From the NCBI GenBank assembly GCA_030710605.1, contig CP092882.1, positions 18,548,446 through 18,612,445 on the forward strand: a stretch of DNA of 64,000 bases, written 5' to 3'. This document shows positions 33,365 through 44,863 of the stretch, in pieces. Position 1 is the stretch's first letter. The number at the start of each line of letters is the position of its first letter. Source of the stretch: Cordylochernes scorpioides. Taxonomy: Eukaryota; Arthropoda; Arachnida; Pseudoscorpiones; Chernetidae. The position numbers and the translations under genes were made by a program. Under the pieces are notes generated by a model. That model made no database searches, was not told the DNA's origin, and worked only from the letters and a program-made list of their open reading frames with translations.

Positions 33365-33784
33365 CAGAGTCTTGGAGAAGAGGTCTAGTTGTTTCTTCCA
33401 CTGGTCCACCCTCTCCTGGAAGGGCCCCACATAGCGGGAGGAGGCGATGGTGAAGATGTTGACCAGAGATTCGTCCAGCAGAGCTACGATGTCATCAGTG
33501 GCTCCCAGGATGTAGACATCCTTCTGGTTGCGGTGGGAGAGGATGACAAACTCTGTGTGCTGCCACTGCTCCTCTATCTTGTTCAGCATGCCCTCCAGGC
33601 CGGCCTCTGAGCTGGCCTGGCCAGACAGGTCCTGGATGGCATCACCATAGTCAAAGATGCGGTTGGTCTCAAGCGTCCTCATGTTGGCTGGGGGATCCAC
33701 CAGCTTGATGTTGACTTTGGCCTCCAGGGCCTCCCAGTGTCGGTGTTTCATGTAAGGGTTGGTGAGATTGTTCAGGATTGGCAG
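33365..33784 (-). CDS. DNAH6: Dynein heavy chain exon 15 (linker core)
   Basis: 420 bp, 140 codons, phase 0. Starts LPILNNLTNPYMKHRHWEAL, the classic linker signature, includes EGMLNKIEEQW and DVYILGATDDI, and ends DLFSKTL. The open frame runs on past the donor (CTCTG|GTGAGC), but the next conserved residues DEWLVCQRNW are in exon 16, which fixes the exon end. This domain is the lever arm swung by the AAA ring. Confidence 0.93.
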
Positions 33785-33858
33785 CTAAAACCAACAACAC
33801 CTTGTTGACACAGTTCTTAGGTCGTTCATCTTCTTCAATAGTGTATCTATTGTTTCTA

Positions 33859-34030
33859 CAGTTAAACCTGTCGCCCCCTCTTGGGACTCACCAAAATAGG
33901 GTGCTATAGAGAGGGGGGTGCTATAGACAGGTCACTTATAATGTAAAATGTTTACATTTCAATGTTTAAAATCGGGTGCTATAGAGAGGGAGGCGCTATT
34001 AAGAGGGGGCACTATAGACAGGCTTAACTG
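33859..34030. mobile_element. MITE, CAGTTAAACCTGTC ends
   Basis: 172 bp with inverted ends CAGTTAAACCTGTC / GACAGGCTTAACTG, TA at 33857-33858 and 34031-34032, several internal GTGCTATAGA repeats. Confidence 0.85.
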
Positions 34031-34253
34031 TACAATATTATGTGTCAGATAAATTTCTGAAAACCTTCTGTAGCAAACCTGTTTTAGATATAGGGAAAAT
34101 CTAAAAAAAAATATTTTATGATCAACATATTAGCATTAGCCCATTTTTTGAACCCCAAGATAACCTCAGGCCAGTGAAGTATTTCATAGAGATTATAAAC
34201 ATAAAATACATCTATATAGATGTCATCTCACAAAGAAAAGCAATCAAACTCAC

Positions 34254-34397
34254 CTTCTCCTTGAAGGTCTCCACCTTAGACTTGAGGATAGAGATGACCC
34301 CATTGGGAGGCAGTCCTCTCTCCACCTGTTGGATTATCTTGGCAAAGTTGTTGATCTGGGTGGTCAGTTTCTCTGAGTTGAGGGTCATCAGAGTGTC
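34254..34397 (-). CDS. DNAH6: Dynein heavy chain exon 14 (linker)
   Basis: 144 bp, 48 codons, phase 0. Encodes TTQINNFAKIIQQVERGLPP, then VISILKSKVETFKEK, the helical region before the most conserved linker block. Acceptor gttccag, donor GAGAAG|GTGAGT. Confidence 0.88.
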
Positions 34398-34510
34398 CTG
34401 GAACAACACAAGGAACAAATAATATAGCTTGTCTAGGATAAGGCACAATTTGTATTATAGATTATAAACACAAGATAATAAGACCAAATTCAAATAAATA
34501 AATATTGTGT

Positions 34511-34544
34511 GACGTTTCGGTAACAGCGTTGTTACCATCTTCAG
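34511..34544 (-). ncRNA. Hammerhead-like core, left arm of palindrome
   Basis: Same motif as at 25727-25760: CTGAAGA, stem GGTAAC/GTTACC, GAAACGTC on the minus strand. Paired with an inverted copy at 34585-34618. Confidence 0.4.
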
Positions 34545-34584
34545 ACAAAAGTACTGAATGAGTACTAGCATTCAGTACTTTTGT

Positions 34585-34618
34585 CTGAAGATGGTAACAA
34601 TGCTGTTACTGAAACGTC
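34585..34618 (+). ncRNA. Hammerhead-like core, right arm of palindrome
   Basis: CTGAAGA, stem II with one G-T pair, GAAACGTC on the plus strand. Confidence 0.38.
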
Positions 34619-34679
34619 ACACAATACTTATTTATTTGAATTTGGTCCTATTACCTTGTGTTTATAGCTTGTCTATTAT

Positions 34680-35800
34680 ATTCAAGCCAGAGAACGAAAG
34701 TTTTCTTATTTGTCATGGCTGTGATATCACCCAGTGAATGATGTAAATGACCTTTGCACCAGGACTGAAAATGAAATTGACAAAAGGAGGCATAGAAGAG
34801 AGAGAGTGGTACATTTCAATTTTGTAGCATATAGTTGAACACATTAAAAAGACCAAATTTGTCATTTACATGATGTTTCAACAAAAGCATTTGTTACCAC
34901 ATTCTCAGACTAAAGTACAGAATGTTGAAATTTCAAAAATTCTGAAGCTCACATGAAAATCCGGCTTCACATTTAAATATTTTATATATTATACATTCTT
35001 AATATTTATATTAATTCACTTCTGATGGAAGTGAATGCCAATTTACTGAAACAATGTGGAAATAAGGATTTTCAACTGGACAAGGTGTTCTTTTACTTTA
35101 GGAATATGAGTTCTAGTCAACAGGCCACTGACAAGTTCTTCATGTATCAATACAGAACTTTGGTCTGAGGATGATAACAATGCTATAACTAAACACCCCA
35201 TGTAAATGACTCATTTGGATCTGGAAGTGCTAGCTTAAAATTATTGATACAGAATAAGCAGATTTATTAATTAATTTATGGTATTATATCAGCCCTTCCA
35301 AACAGGGTTGTAATATGCAAAGGCAATAGATTTTAAAAGAGGATCATTTCATTGATTAAAATGGATAAAACCCACTCTAACAGTCAAAAATATAAAAAGT
35401 TAACTTTACATAACAACTTATTATTTTTAGATAGCAGCATAAAAAAGGTAGTGCAATTTTAGCTTGAAAGCAGGTCATATATCAATAAAAAGACACTTTT
35501 TTGCAAATTGCCTCTTTTCATAATATTGAACCTGAACACTTGAGTTTTAAATCCTATGTAAATTGGCAAAAATTCACTGAGGTGAAATGATTAGAGAAAA
35601 TAGGGTGTTTGATTATAGAGTACCCTTACACGGAAACAGGGGTAAATCCAAATATTTATACATGTACAATAATGCTGTTTCCATACACATCTTCAGACAA
35701 AATCTTCACATATAGATTATTTTCAAGGATTCCACCATGCTACCTATATAATCCAAATTGTACCCTATCCCCACTATGTCATGTTATTTCAAGAAAACAG
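34680..35800. other. Intron sequence, nothing firm
   Basis: Between exons 13 and 14; only very decayed palindromic-repeat pieces (near 34850-34930 and 35150-35230). Confidence 0.5.
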
Positions 35801-35812
35801 GGAATAAGTTAC

Positions 35813-35929
35813 ATGGTAGTAGCGAGTCTCCAGCTGAGTCCATTCTTCCTGGGAGTTCCACATGAGTCTCTTCAGATTGAGGCTGGTGGCAATGTCATCC
35901 AGGTCTACAAATTGGGTCGGCTCCTCCAC
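35813..35929 (-). CDS. DNAH6: Dynein heavy chain exon 13 (linker, N2 start)
   Basis: 117 bp, 39 codons. Encodes VEEPTQFVDLDD, then LKRLMWNSQEEW, the start of the linker domain (dynein N2). An upstream acceptor at 35952 would lengthen the exon but break the frame from exon 12; the acceptor gtcccag at 35930 keeps it. Donor TACCAT|GTAACT. Confidence 0.85.
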
Positions 35930-36359
35930 CTGGGACACATACACCACTTTCCTAGAATATATAAACAGAACAGCCTTGTATACACTAGTTGTTGTTGTTT
36001 CTTATCCCCTTGTGCAAAGAATAAACAAATTCCATGAATTCATGCTCCTCAAGCTGATCTCATGGAATGGGAGGTAGAAGTGCAGCTTTAATTAATTATT
36101 GCACCATGATCCAAGCACATTTTGGTGAAAATATGACTTTGCCTGAGTATACACTGGTAGAGCAGTGTGGTGGGTTTTAAACTGGCCATTCCACTGGTTC
36201 ACCAGTCAAGTCCTCTCAAAATACTTTCTCATCATTGTAAATTGCCTTTTTGATATAATTCAGCAAGTGAAAGTTTTCATTTGGAACAAACACATGTTTT
36301 GATCCAAATAAAATAGGAGAAATCACCAGATATCAAATCTAGGAAGATATAAAAGCTGA

Positions 36360-36485
36360 CGATAATGAGTTTCTTTATTGAAAAGGTAGAAGTTGTATCC
36401 AGCCTGGTGAAGGATGTTGTTGTTCAAAAGCTCACCAAGCTTTTACCTTTTCGATAGAGAAATTCATCGCCGTCAGCTTTTATCT
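36360..36485. repeat. Imperfect inverted repeat (possible further family)
   Basis: Left half AGCTGACGAT, AATGAGTTTC, AAAAGGTA and the right half carrying their inverse; the centre has CTGGTGA and AAAAGCTC, only loosely like a hammerhead core. Confidence 0.35.
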
Positions 36486-36489
36486 CTTC

Positions 36490-37580
36490 CTAAACACATA
36501 TTTACTCCCAACTTGCACCTATAATGTTTACTTGTAATTTGAATAAATCCCAATGAGACTGGTTATTAATTAAATGTCTAGTCTTGATCAGTGTTGTTAT
36601 ATATTAATGACCATTTGTCTAGTTTATCTAACTGAACCAAACTCAATGATATTTTCAGCAACCTATAAGGAGAACCATGGAGTAGTTGAGGATTCTTAAG
36701 AGAGGTTTCCCTTTTGTGCTCAGTTATTTTCTTTTATTCAGATTTATTTCGATTTAAACATTGGGGAAAAATATTCTATCAGTAACTATTGTGGCACTGA
36801 GAAAGAAAATGATAAGACCAATTTTGTTGGGGGGTTTTCTTGGCAACCAAAAATATGGTTCCTAAAAACCACCATTATGGTAAAAAAAAAAACTAGCAAC
36901 ACCAGTCAGGTCTATGGAATTATTATCACTGACCTATTATCACAGGAGCCTTCTCTGGAAAAGTCCTCTTTAGGAAACTTTATTTTGTCGAAATAATAAA
37001 AAGGTAACACAATACTGTGCATTATCAGAAGAAAGAACTAATCTCATTCAGGTGAATCACTCCTGGGACTGGCGTGTGTCTCCACAATAAAGGCTCCTCC
37101 AAGATGATTGATGCAGTATAGCTCTAGTTTTCAACTGGTGGTAGACATGTCACTCTTCATTTGTTAACAAATATAGTACAAGAAAATCATCTTAATCAGG
37201 TGTGCTATCCTTCAGTCAAGTTCTTCAATCAAGTAAGAATTACATTGTTTAATTTGAAAATGTTGGTTTAACTAATTTTTGGAAATGGGGCTATTAAGAT
37301 AAAAAAAAAGGAGTCATGTAGAATATAAACTAACTGTTGAGTGCATTGTAGAGAAGGCTGTTTAAAAAAAGCTAACTTATATATAATTCTGCTGTCCGCA
37401 GAGAGCTCAAGTCCATAGTTGGCTCAAATACCATGACTAAGATTCCATCCTTCAGTGTAGCATATATAAGCAGAATTGTCCAATACAGTATTAGAACTCT
37501 AGAAAACACGGCTTAGTGACTAAATGGGCAAACCTGCTGATGATCCAAGCCCTCCCAATATTTTATCATCGCAGTAGAAG
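36490..37580. other. Intron sequence, nothing recognised
   Basis: Between exons 12 and 13; AT-rich, no coding. Confidence 0.55.
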
Positions 37581-37587
37581 AAGAGTA

Positions 37588-37870
37588 CACCTATCCCCCG
37601 ATTTACACGGTACTTGTTTTACGCGTTTTCGCTTTTACACGGTTTTCCAAAAAGTTTTTTTGTTTTTTTTGTTTTTATCGCACTATACTAAATGCTACTG
37701 TGATTGAACACATGCACTGTGTACACATCTCACGAGGAATCCCGAGCTTATGTGCTGACTACATATTTTAACCTGTCAATGCATTTTATTTTTATTTCTG
37801 TGTACACCTATCCCCCGATTTACACGTTTTTCTCAGGAACGTATCTACCGTGTAAATCGGGGGATAGGTG
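37588..37870. mobile_element. MITE with 25-bp perfect terminal inverted repeats
   Basis: Begins CACCTATCCCCCGATTTACA and ends with the exact inverse; TA on both sides (37586-37587, 37871-37872). A third, direct-orientation copy of the end sits at 37805, so 37805-37870 alone also forms a 66-bp hairpin element. Likely mobilised by a pogo/Tigger-type transposase. Confidence 0.88.
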
Positions 37871-38520
37871 TATAAAGTTTTATTTTAAAAAGAAACATTC
37901 ATGCTTGATAGTTTTTTTATATATATATAAATGTGGCACAAATAATTGTATTATAATTAAAGCTAACTTTACAAGAAAATACAAGAAAGCTAACTTTGTT
38001 TAAAAAATTATGGTCTTTTTAAAAAACTACTATGTTCAGATAGAAGACTTACTGTTGACTCACTGTAGTTATTCATGTTGTAGTGGTCATTTAAACTAGT
38101 GGGAGATTTATTTAAGATTTTTGACAGAGAGGAATTATCTCTCTAACAGATAAAAATTGAAAATGAACATACAATTTTATATATTTTGAAAAATTAGTAA
38201 TATAATTTATTATATAGAAATAATTAGTAAAAATAAATTTTAAAAAGAGAGTTCCCAATATAAGAAACATAATAAATAAATAGTGTTTGAGGTTTGGGTA
38301 ACAGCGTTGTTACCATCATTATCAGTTCCCAATATTAATATAGATACATGTAAAAATAACGATTTATATATAGATGAAGCTAAATATAAAAAACTAGCTA
38401 GTGAAATAGTGAATTTAGCTAGAAGGTGATTTCAATTCTATATACACACATCTGGTAAGTTGATATCTCTTTCAAGTAATGCTCTATTCCTATCCTAACT
38501 CAAGCAGTGGGTGTTCCTAC

Positions 38521-38649
38521 ATGGAGGTAGTCCTGGAACTTGTGGATGTCGCTAGCCCGGGACTTGAGTTCCATCAGAGACTCCTTGATGGAGTCCAGCC
38601 GGCTGTCCACCACCACCTTCAGGGTGGTAGGGTCCAGCAGGAGGGGAAC
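38521..38649 (-). CDS. DNAH6: Dynein heavy chain exon 12 (linker region)
   Basis: 129 bp, 43 codons, phase 0. Encodes LLLDPTTLKVVVDSRLDSIK, then SDIHKFQDYLH. The end lines up with the EYQ...LQV motif of dynein linkers and continues in frame into exon 13. Acceptor catgcag, donor CTCCAT|GTAGGA. Confidence 0.82.
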
Positions 38650-39141
38650 CTGCATGGCAGGTGCACACATTCAAACCAGTTCCAACAATAACAGAGTGGG
38701 CTGTCTTTTGGGGTGGCGGTTTTGTCTTTAAATTTTTGAAGTTCACTCCTTAGAATTAATTGCCAATTGAGAAAGAGTGCCGCTGATACTCTACTGGCCG
38801 TGTGGCCTTGAGCATTGTGCCTTTATGGCTGTGGTTTTCTGAATGGACATCGCCACCCCTGATATCTTTAACAAACCACAATCCAGTAGCCATTGGAATC
38901 TTGATGAAGATCCTTGCTGGGGCACCTATATTTCTTTTAAAATTTTCTGATAAGTTTTTGATATACTTCCAGACCAGGTAGAAGTATAAAATTTTGTTCA
39001 CTTACTCAATCAAGCTAACAATCCCAAGTGTACCAAATATTAGACTTTTAGAGATGGTCTGGAATAGCTATAGAATAGCATTATAATATAGGCATATGTG
39101 CAGTAAAGATGAAACAACAGGGAGGTAGAAGCTGAGCTTAC

Positions 39142-39291
39142 CTCAACATTCTCCCTCAGTTCTGTGATGTCCTCTCTGAGCAGAGAGATCTCCTGGGCGA
39201 TGTTATCCCGGAGTCTCTTCTCCAGTGTGTCCTTCTCTGTGAGGAGCTTTTCTATGGTGTAGGACAGCACCCGGATGTTGTTGTTCAGGGC
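39142..39291 (-). CDS. DNAH6: Dynein heavy chain exon 11 (linker region, coiled helix)
   Basis: 150 bp, 50 codons, phase 0. Charged helical sequence: VLSYTIEKLLTEKDTLEKRL, then QEISLLREDITELRENVE. Acceptor gtgtccag, donor GTTGAG|GTAAGC. Confidence 0.82.
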
Positions 39292-39393
39292 CTGGACACC
39301 ACTTGATACTCAGATATCCTTTCCACCTGGGGGAGGGGCAATACCACCAGGATGGTCCCTAAGTGGTTGATAGGGCCAACAGATATAGCTGCT

Positions 39394-39546
39394 TCTTCTC
39401 TTCTTCTTTCTTATCTCCACTCAATCATATTAAGGTATCTAGCTTGTAAAGCTTGAGATTTTGATGGTGTCTGCCGGGGAAGAGTAGAGCTTATCAATGA
39501 ATGACTCAATACAGTCAATAATGTGTTTTGGGGTTGCAGGTTGAGA
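39394..39546 (-). mobile_element. LINE 3' tail insertion
   Basis: Severely 5'-truncated insertion of the same family; AGATATAGCTGCT at 39381-39393 and 39547-39559. Confidence 0.75.
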
Positions 39547-39699
39547 AGATATAGCTGCTAATATCCAATAATCAGTTCCTGGACCAATAGCCATCAAAAG
39601 AGTATAGTGGATTAGCCTGTGGTGGAACTAGACCTAAAAAAAAAGCCACAAAACCCAAAAACATTTTTGTTATGAATGGCAATGTGTCGCCATTTAAAA

Positions 39700-39850
39700 C
39701 ACGAGCTAATAAAACTAAATCCAAATAAATAATAATGTGTTGCATTTTGGCAACAGGGTTGTTACCAAAAAAAAAAATCACACACTATGTATTTACTTGG
39801 ATTTGTTCTTATTACCTTGTGTGTTTCTAATAAATTCTATAAAATCAAAA
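39700..39850. repeat. Palindromic repeat, family 1, degenerate
   Basis: Arms recognisable (AATCCAAATAAAT and inverse), core region decayed and joined by an A run. Confidence 0.6.
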
Positions 39851-39948
39851 ATTTTACCATATCATCTTCATTTGAAGTAAGCATTACCAACCAATAGCTG
39901 CATCTGAATTCATGTCAGAGTCAGCAGGCCAAGGTGTCTGTTCTCCAT

Positions 39949-40246
39949 CTTCTTCTTTCTTATCTGGGTGAAGTAGAATGCATCTGCCTTTGTCATTAAG
40001 ACTGAGAGCACTACTCAGTGGCAGAGCCGACTTAGCTCCAAAAGAAATGGCCGCCTCTGACATGAGGAACAGACGCCATGTGCAGCCACTCCTAACATGA
40101 GTACAATCGCTGCTCATCCTGTATCTCTGGAGCCCTTACAGGGTACTATCAGCCGGGCCAGCTGAGCCCAGGTTTTTTAGTGAGCTTGTTACTGCTCCCC
40201 CTCCTCCTTTTTCATCCGGGTTTGGGACCGGCAAAGGTGGAGTTTC
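39949..40246 (-). mobile_element. Miniature LINE-derived element nested in another LINE fragment
   Basis: TCTGTTCTCCAT duplicated at 39937-39948 and 40247-40258. Its host sequence (about 39885-39948 and 40259-40330) resembles 54310-54420 of the second LINE family. Confidence 0.72.
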
Positions 40247-40905
40247 TCTGTTCTCCATGTTAGAAAGGACTTCATTCAAAGCTTAGTCAGAATGCCGCAG
40301 TGTATGCTTCAGGTATATATCTACAGCAGATAGTGACCTATCATAATCACTTTCCTGCCAGCATTTTAGGCACTGGGATAAGAAAGAGGCTATCCTTTCC
40401 TTTAAAGAGATTTTGTTCAGGAATTGTACCACAAACTAATCAACAACAGAGCACATACTGATTTTAAAAAATTGCAGTCAAACCAAAGGTACACACACAC
40501 TGATATTGAATTAGGAACCATTAGTTTTACTAACAACACACACAATGCACCTATTTACAAAAATATCAAATAAATGAACTTGTCTCTGAATGGAATTTCT
40601 ATAATGGAAGCATCCAAGAAATATGTATTTGATATGAAATACTTTTAAACAAACTTTTAATGCCACTCTCTATCTCACTAAATTTTAAGTTACAAGGTTT
40701 AACTCATAACCATAAATGAACAGCAAAAATGTTTTATAAAAAAAAATTAAGAAATCATGCCAAAATGGAGAGAAGTCAGGTAAGAAATGTAGCATTTATA
40801 CGGAACCCTTGATTTATCAGTGTTTGTTACAAAGAGAAGACAGGGTACTAGATATCCCTATGAACATATGCCAAACTATCTCAACAAGGTAGGTAAAATA
40901 CATAC

Positions 40906-41007
40906 CATGTAGGTAGCGTACTCCTCCGGGTTGACTTCAATCTCATAGATCTCTGCCAGTTCATAGAACTCCTGGATGACATCCAAGTGCTCTTCATAGG
41001 AGTCCAT
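40906..41007 (-). CDS. DNAH6: Dynein heavy chain exon 10 (tail to linker)
   Basis: 102 bp, 34 codons, phase 0. Starts with a Met codon (MDSYEEHLDVIQEFYELAEI) that is internal to the protein, and ends NPEEYATYM. Acceptor gtttcag, donor ATG|GTATGT. Confidence 0.85.
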
Positions 41008-41924
41008 CTGAAACACCATGGGTCATGTCATTGCTACTGGGCACAACTAAAGCTGGGAGATATAATTGTGCCTACAAAATCAATGGATAACCATCTTAAG
41101 AGATTTATTTTCACCCACAGAGTTCATGCTGATTGATTAGAACTCTCTGGGAATAAAATATTTATCAATAGTCCAATTATCAATAGTCACAACTATCTCT
41201 ACTCCAAATTATCAATAGTCCCAACTACCAGCAGTCTTAGTTATCAATAGTTCCAATTACCAACAGTCCCAAATATCAAGAGTCCACCCAATAATCAGCA
41301 ATACCTCATAAAGAAAGAAAATATTTTAATGCAGAGAGGTAGGATGATGAGTATTTCAATTCAATAATTGGTACTGATTTCTGAGTCTCAATTATTGAGA
41401 CTTGTCTGTAAAATAGGTGTACCGGAGTGATGCCTAAATGTTCAAACTTCCAAAACAGATGGGAGAGTTATAATATTGATTAGAGATAGCGCCCTCCCTT
41501 CACAACACCAAACAAACAGATAGGGTGACAGACAAGGAAGTTTCATTCAGAGTATAGCCTTTTAAAAAGAGTAATCAAAAGGAAAGATTACAGGACATAA
41601 ACATTGAGGATCATCTGGAGATTGTCTATTGACCCTACCAAAAGGATACACCTTGAAGGATAAAGGGAGAGGTAGACCAAGGAAGGATTGGTTTGATGAT
41701 AATATGGTCTGGAATTAGAAGATATGAATAGCTCAGAACAAGGTTGACCGACATCAGAGATGGCACCACTACCTGATGAAACCCTCTTTATATTTTTAAA
41801 ACATTCGCCCGTAATGTCTGTAATTATTTTCTATTAGAAAAATATATATACTGCTACGGTAGATTGCAATGAAAAGTGGTACTACATGAATTACAGCTAA
41901 AAAAAACTAAAATACAATCGAACC

Positions 41925-43080
41925 TCTTTAATTCAACACCCCAAGGGATCAGAGCTTTCGGTTGAATTAAAGGAAGTGTTGAATTAAAGTCAGATGATTA
42001 GATAATCATCTAACTCGCTAAAAAAATATATTTTTTAAATAGCCTTGAAATATAAATTAATGATATTAATTGAAACCATTGTGTGTTTTTATTTTATTTT
42101 CATGATTAACTTTTAGTATCAGTGACAAAATGGCATTAATACATATTTTAGAAACATAAATAATTGTAACAAATAAATTTACTGGTAATGTGTTTCTTTT
42201 CAGTAATATAATCAAATATTAACTCTACAGACATTAAAATATTAAATATAATATATTAAATAATATTTTATTCTCAAATTGAAAAATATAGCAGGTGAAA
42301 GGAAATAAATATGGTAAATAAAAAGAAAATTTTAAAATATTATTTTAAAATATTCATGTAGATATATTTAGAAAAATTCCTTTATAGATGTCTGTTTATG
42401 CACTGAAATCCTATTCAGGATGTATTCCAGATGGTCATTTTGAAAAAACATGCATGCCTTTCTTCCTCTGAAATGTCTTTTAATAAATAAATTTTAATGT
42501 ATTAAAGTCATCCACTGCTGCTGCAGGTATTATTGATTTTGTGTTTAAATCTTTTATAATAACACAGAAATGGAATATTGAAATGAAATGTTATCATAAT
42601 CATTATGGCTACATTTTATAAAGATTTATTTATTTAAAATGAAATTATTTGTAAATTTTAAAATAACTAAAATATTTTAATGTTGAAATAAAAAATATAT
42701 ATATTATTGTTAATTAGCGCACGAAGCCTAAATCCCCAACGTAAAAAAAAAAAAAAAAAAAAACAATAACACTCGCGACATTGCGCAACGGCACTGCAAA
42801 GTGAAACTTAAACTAACCAGGAACCAAAAGTGCGCGCGCGCGATCCTATCGGCGCCCGCCGATCGCCGCGGTAATACCTTTTAAGCGGAAAGTTGTAAGT
42901 AAAAAACATTCAACTGTCGAAATTCGAATTTTAAAATGGTCGAACTATCGGAAGTGTCGTATTATCGATATGTCGAATTACGGTTTGTTATTTGATAGGC
43001 CGCAGGTCGGGACATCAGAACATGGTCGAATTATCGCCGAGTGTTGAATTGGGGTGTGTCGAATTAACGAGGTTATACTG
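41925..43080. mobile_element. 1.16-kb non-autonomous pogo-type element
   Basis: Ends CAATCGAACCTCTTTAATTC and, at the right, the inverse of CAGTATAACCTCGTTAATTC; TA at 41923-41924 and 43081-43082. No coding capacity; very AT-rich except a CpG-rich block at 42765-42890. Confidence 0.8.
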
Positions 43081-43361
43081 TATATAATAAGACCACATTA
43101 TATAATAATTTAATTATTTGGAGTTGTTACCTTTTATGATAGTTTACACAGTCACTTCTCTATTTTAGACTAACTAGAGTTTAAATTGCCAATTTTAATT
43201 CAGGATTTTATTTAGTCACCAATCCATTTTTAGTAGGATAATTAAAACTAAGACCAAATTAGATTTAAAACTAAGAATTTCTATCTGACTCCCTCTGAGT
43301 AGGTTCTAAATCAAGAATAGACTGTGTGTATGGAAAGTAATTGGAAAGATGAGCCACCAAC

Positions 43362-43514
43362 CTCATTCTGGATGAAGATGAGAAACTGCAGGCTCTCCAT
43401 GATCTCCTTGGCATTGGTGGGCACATAGTCCAGCTGGGATTGGCTGTCGTTCACCTTCTTGATGAGTTGCCCCACCAACTCAAAGCTCAGTTTGGGCAGT
43501 CGGTCTATCACCCT
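43362..43514 (-). CDS. DNAH6: Dynein heavy chain exon 9 (tail)
   Basis: 153 bp, 51 codons, phase 0 both sides. Encodes VIDRLPKLSFELVGQLIKKV and DYVPTNAKEIMESLQFLIFI. Acceptor ctgccag, donor AATGAG|GTTGGT. Confidence 0.85.
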
Positions 43515-43884
43515 CTGGCAGCACACAAAATGGTCAACAAGGAGCATCACAAGAGAGTACACAGAGACATATGACAAATATTGGGAAAACTTCCCCTTTA
43601 AGGTATCCCAAAGGTTTGAGATATATATTCCATTCTTATGATCAAATATATAAAACTTTCACTGTCAGTCACACACCTTTGTATGATATCCAGGTGCAAT
43701 TCATGTGCATTCATTCTCTCACGCATGGTTCAAGAACATTTATTGGTTCAATCAGCATTGTCTTTTAACTGTATCAGAGGTAGTAGACTTTTGTGCCTAG
43801 TTGTAAAGATGGTTTTGACTTTTATGGAATATAGTCTTCTATATTTATTGAATGAACACTCACAATTGAGGAATATAAAGGTAT

Positions 43885-44170
43885 GCACGGGGGTCAATGG
43901 AGGAGTGGTACAAGTCGTCACTTTTCAAGACCCTAGATCAAATCCTGTATTGGACACTTTTTCTAAATAAAAAATTGCTTCAATGGCCATTTTATTGTAG
44001 AAATCCAATCCCATTAGTAGGTGCACAAAACCAAACAGGACTCTGGCCAGCTTGTAAGTGCAAAAGTCAAATTATTTTCTAAATGTGTAGACACGTGGTG
44101 TACTTACAGTAAAAGCAGTTGCTAACTATCCACCATTATTAACAAGGCCTGAACCTTGTGTACTTGGAAG
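43885..44170 (+). mobile_element. tRNA-SINE, degenerate
   Basis: Head GGGGTCAATGGAGGAGTGGT, decayed B-box, body with AAGTGCAAAAGTC and tail near 44160. Confidence 0.6.
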
Positions 44171-44212
44171 TACTTGTGTACTTGGGATATGTACCACCAT
44201 CAAGATATGTGT

Positions 44213-44576
44213 CTTCTTCTTTCTTATCTCCACTCAATCATATTTGGATATCAAGTTATGACCCTTGATGGTGTCTGTTTGACAACCATCATGACTGGGT
44301 GAAGTAGAATGTGTCTGCCTTTGTCATTAAGACTGGGAGCACTACTCAGTGGCAGGCCGACTTAGCTCCAAAAGAAATGGCCGTCTCTGACATGAGAAAC
44401 AGACGCCATTTTCAGCTGCTCCTAACATGGAGTACAGATGCTGCTCATCCTGTATTCCTGGATTAGGAGCCCTAACAGGGTACTATCAGCCGGGCCAGCT
44501 GAACCCAGGTTTTTTAGTGAGCTTGTTACTGCTCCCCCTCCTCCTTTTTCATCCGGGCTTGGGACCGGCAAAGGCA
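44213..44576 (-). mobile_element. Miniature LINE-derived element
   Basis: Full leader-plus-tail form; ATATGTGT at 44205-44212 and 44577-44584. Confidence 0.7.
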
Positions 44577-44711
44577 ATATGTGTGATTAAGGAAAGTATT
44601 ATTATAAGGGCTATCCAGTTTGTAGAGATATTCTGGCCAAGATATCCCAAGGAAATGTATTAGAACCAAGTGTTCCCAGTCAGATGAAGTCAAGGAGAGT
44701 TGATGGCCCAC

Positions 44712-44863
44712 CTTGATACAGATGTTGATGGAGGGCAACAAGGTAGACTTCAGCTCCATGTTATTCACACGGAACATCTGGATGATCTTGCCCTCTTCAA
44801 TGGCGAGGATATTCTTCTTTTGGTTGAAGAAGGTGGAGAGCATGTCATCATACACCTGGGGGT
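44712..44863 (-). CDS. DNAH6: Dynein heavy chain exon 8 (tail)
   Basis: 152 bp, phase 1 in, phase 0 out. Encodes YDDMLSTFFNQKKNILAIEE and MELKSTLLPSINICIK. Acceptor gtaacag, donor ATCAAG|GTGGGC. A LINE-derived miniature element ends 130 bp to the left. Confidence 0.82.

Larger units (their letters stand above)
34436..34665. repeat. Palindromic repeat, family 1, complete
   Basis: Two 110-bp arms inverted around GTACTGAATG...CATTCAGTAC; both cores conserved. Best-preserved example of the family. Confidence 0.85.

Noticed and set aside
35930-35951. Longer exon 13 using the acceptor at 35952
   Set aside because: Breaks the frame from exon 12; the acceptor at 35930 keeps it and the family alignment.
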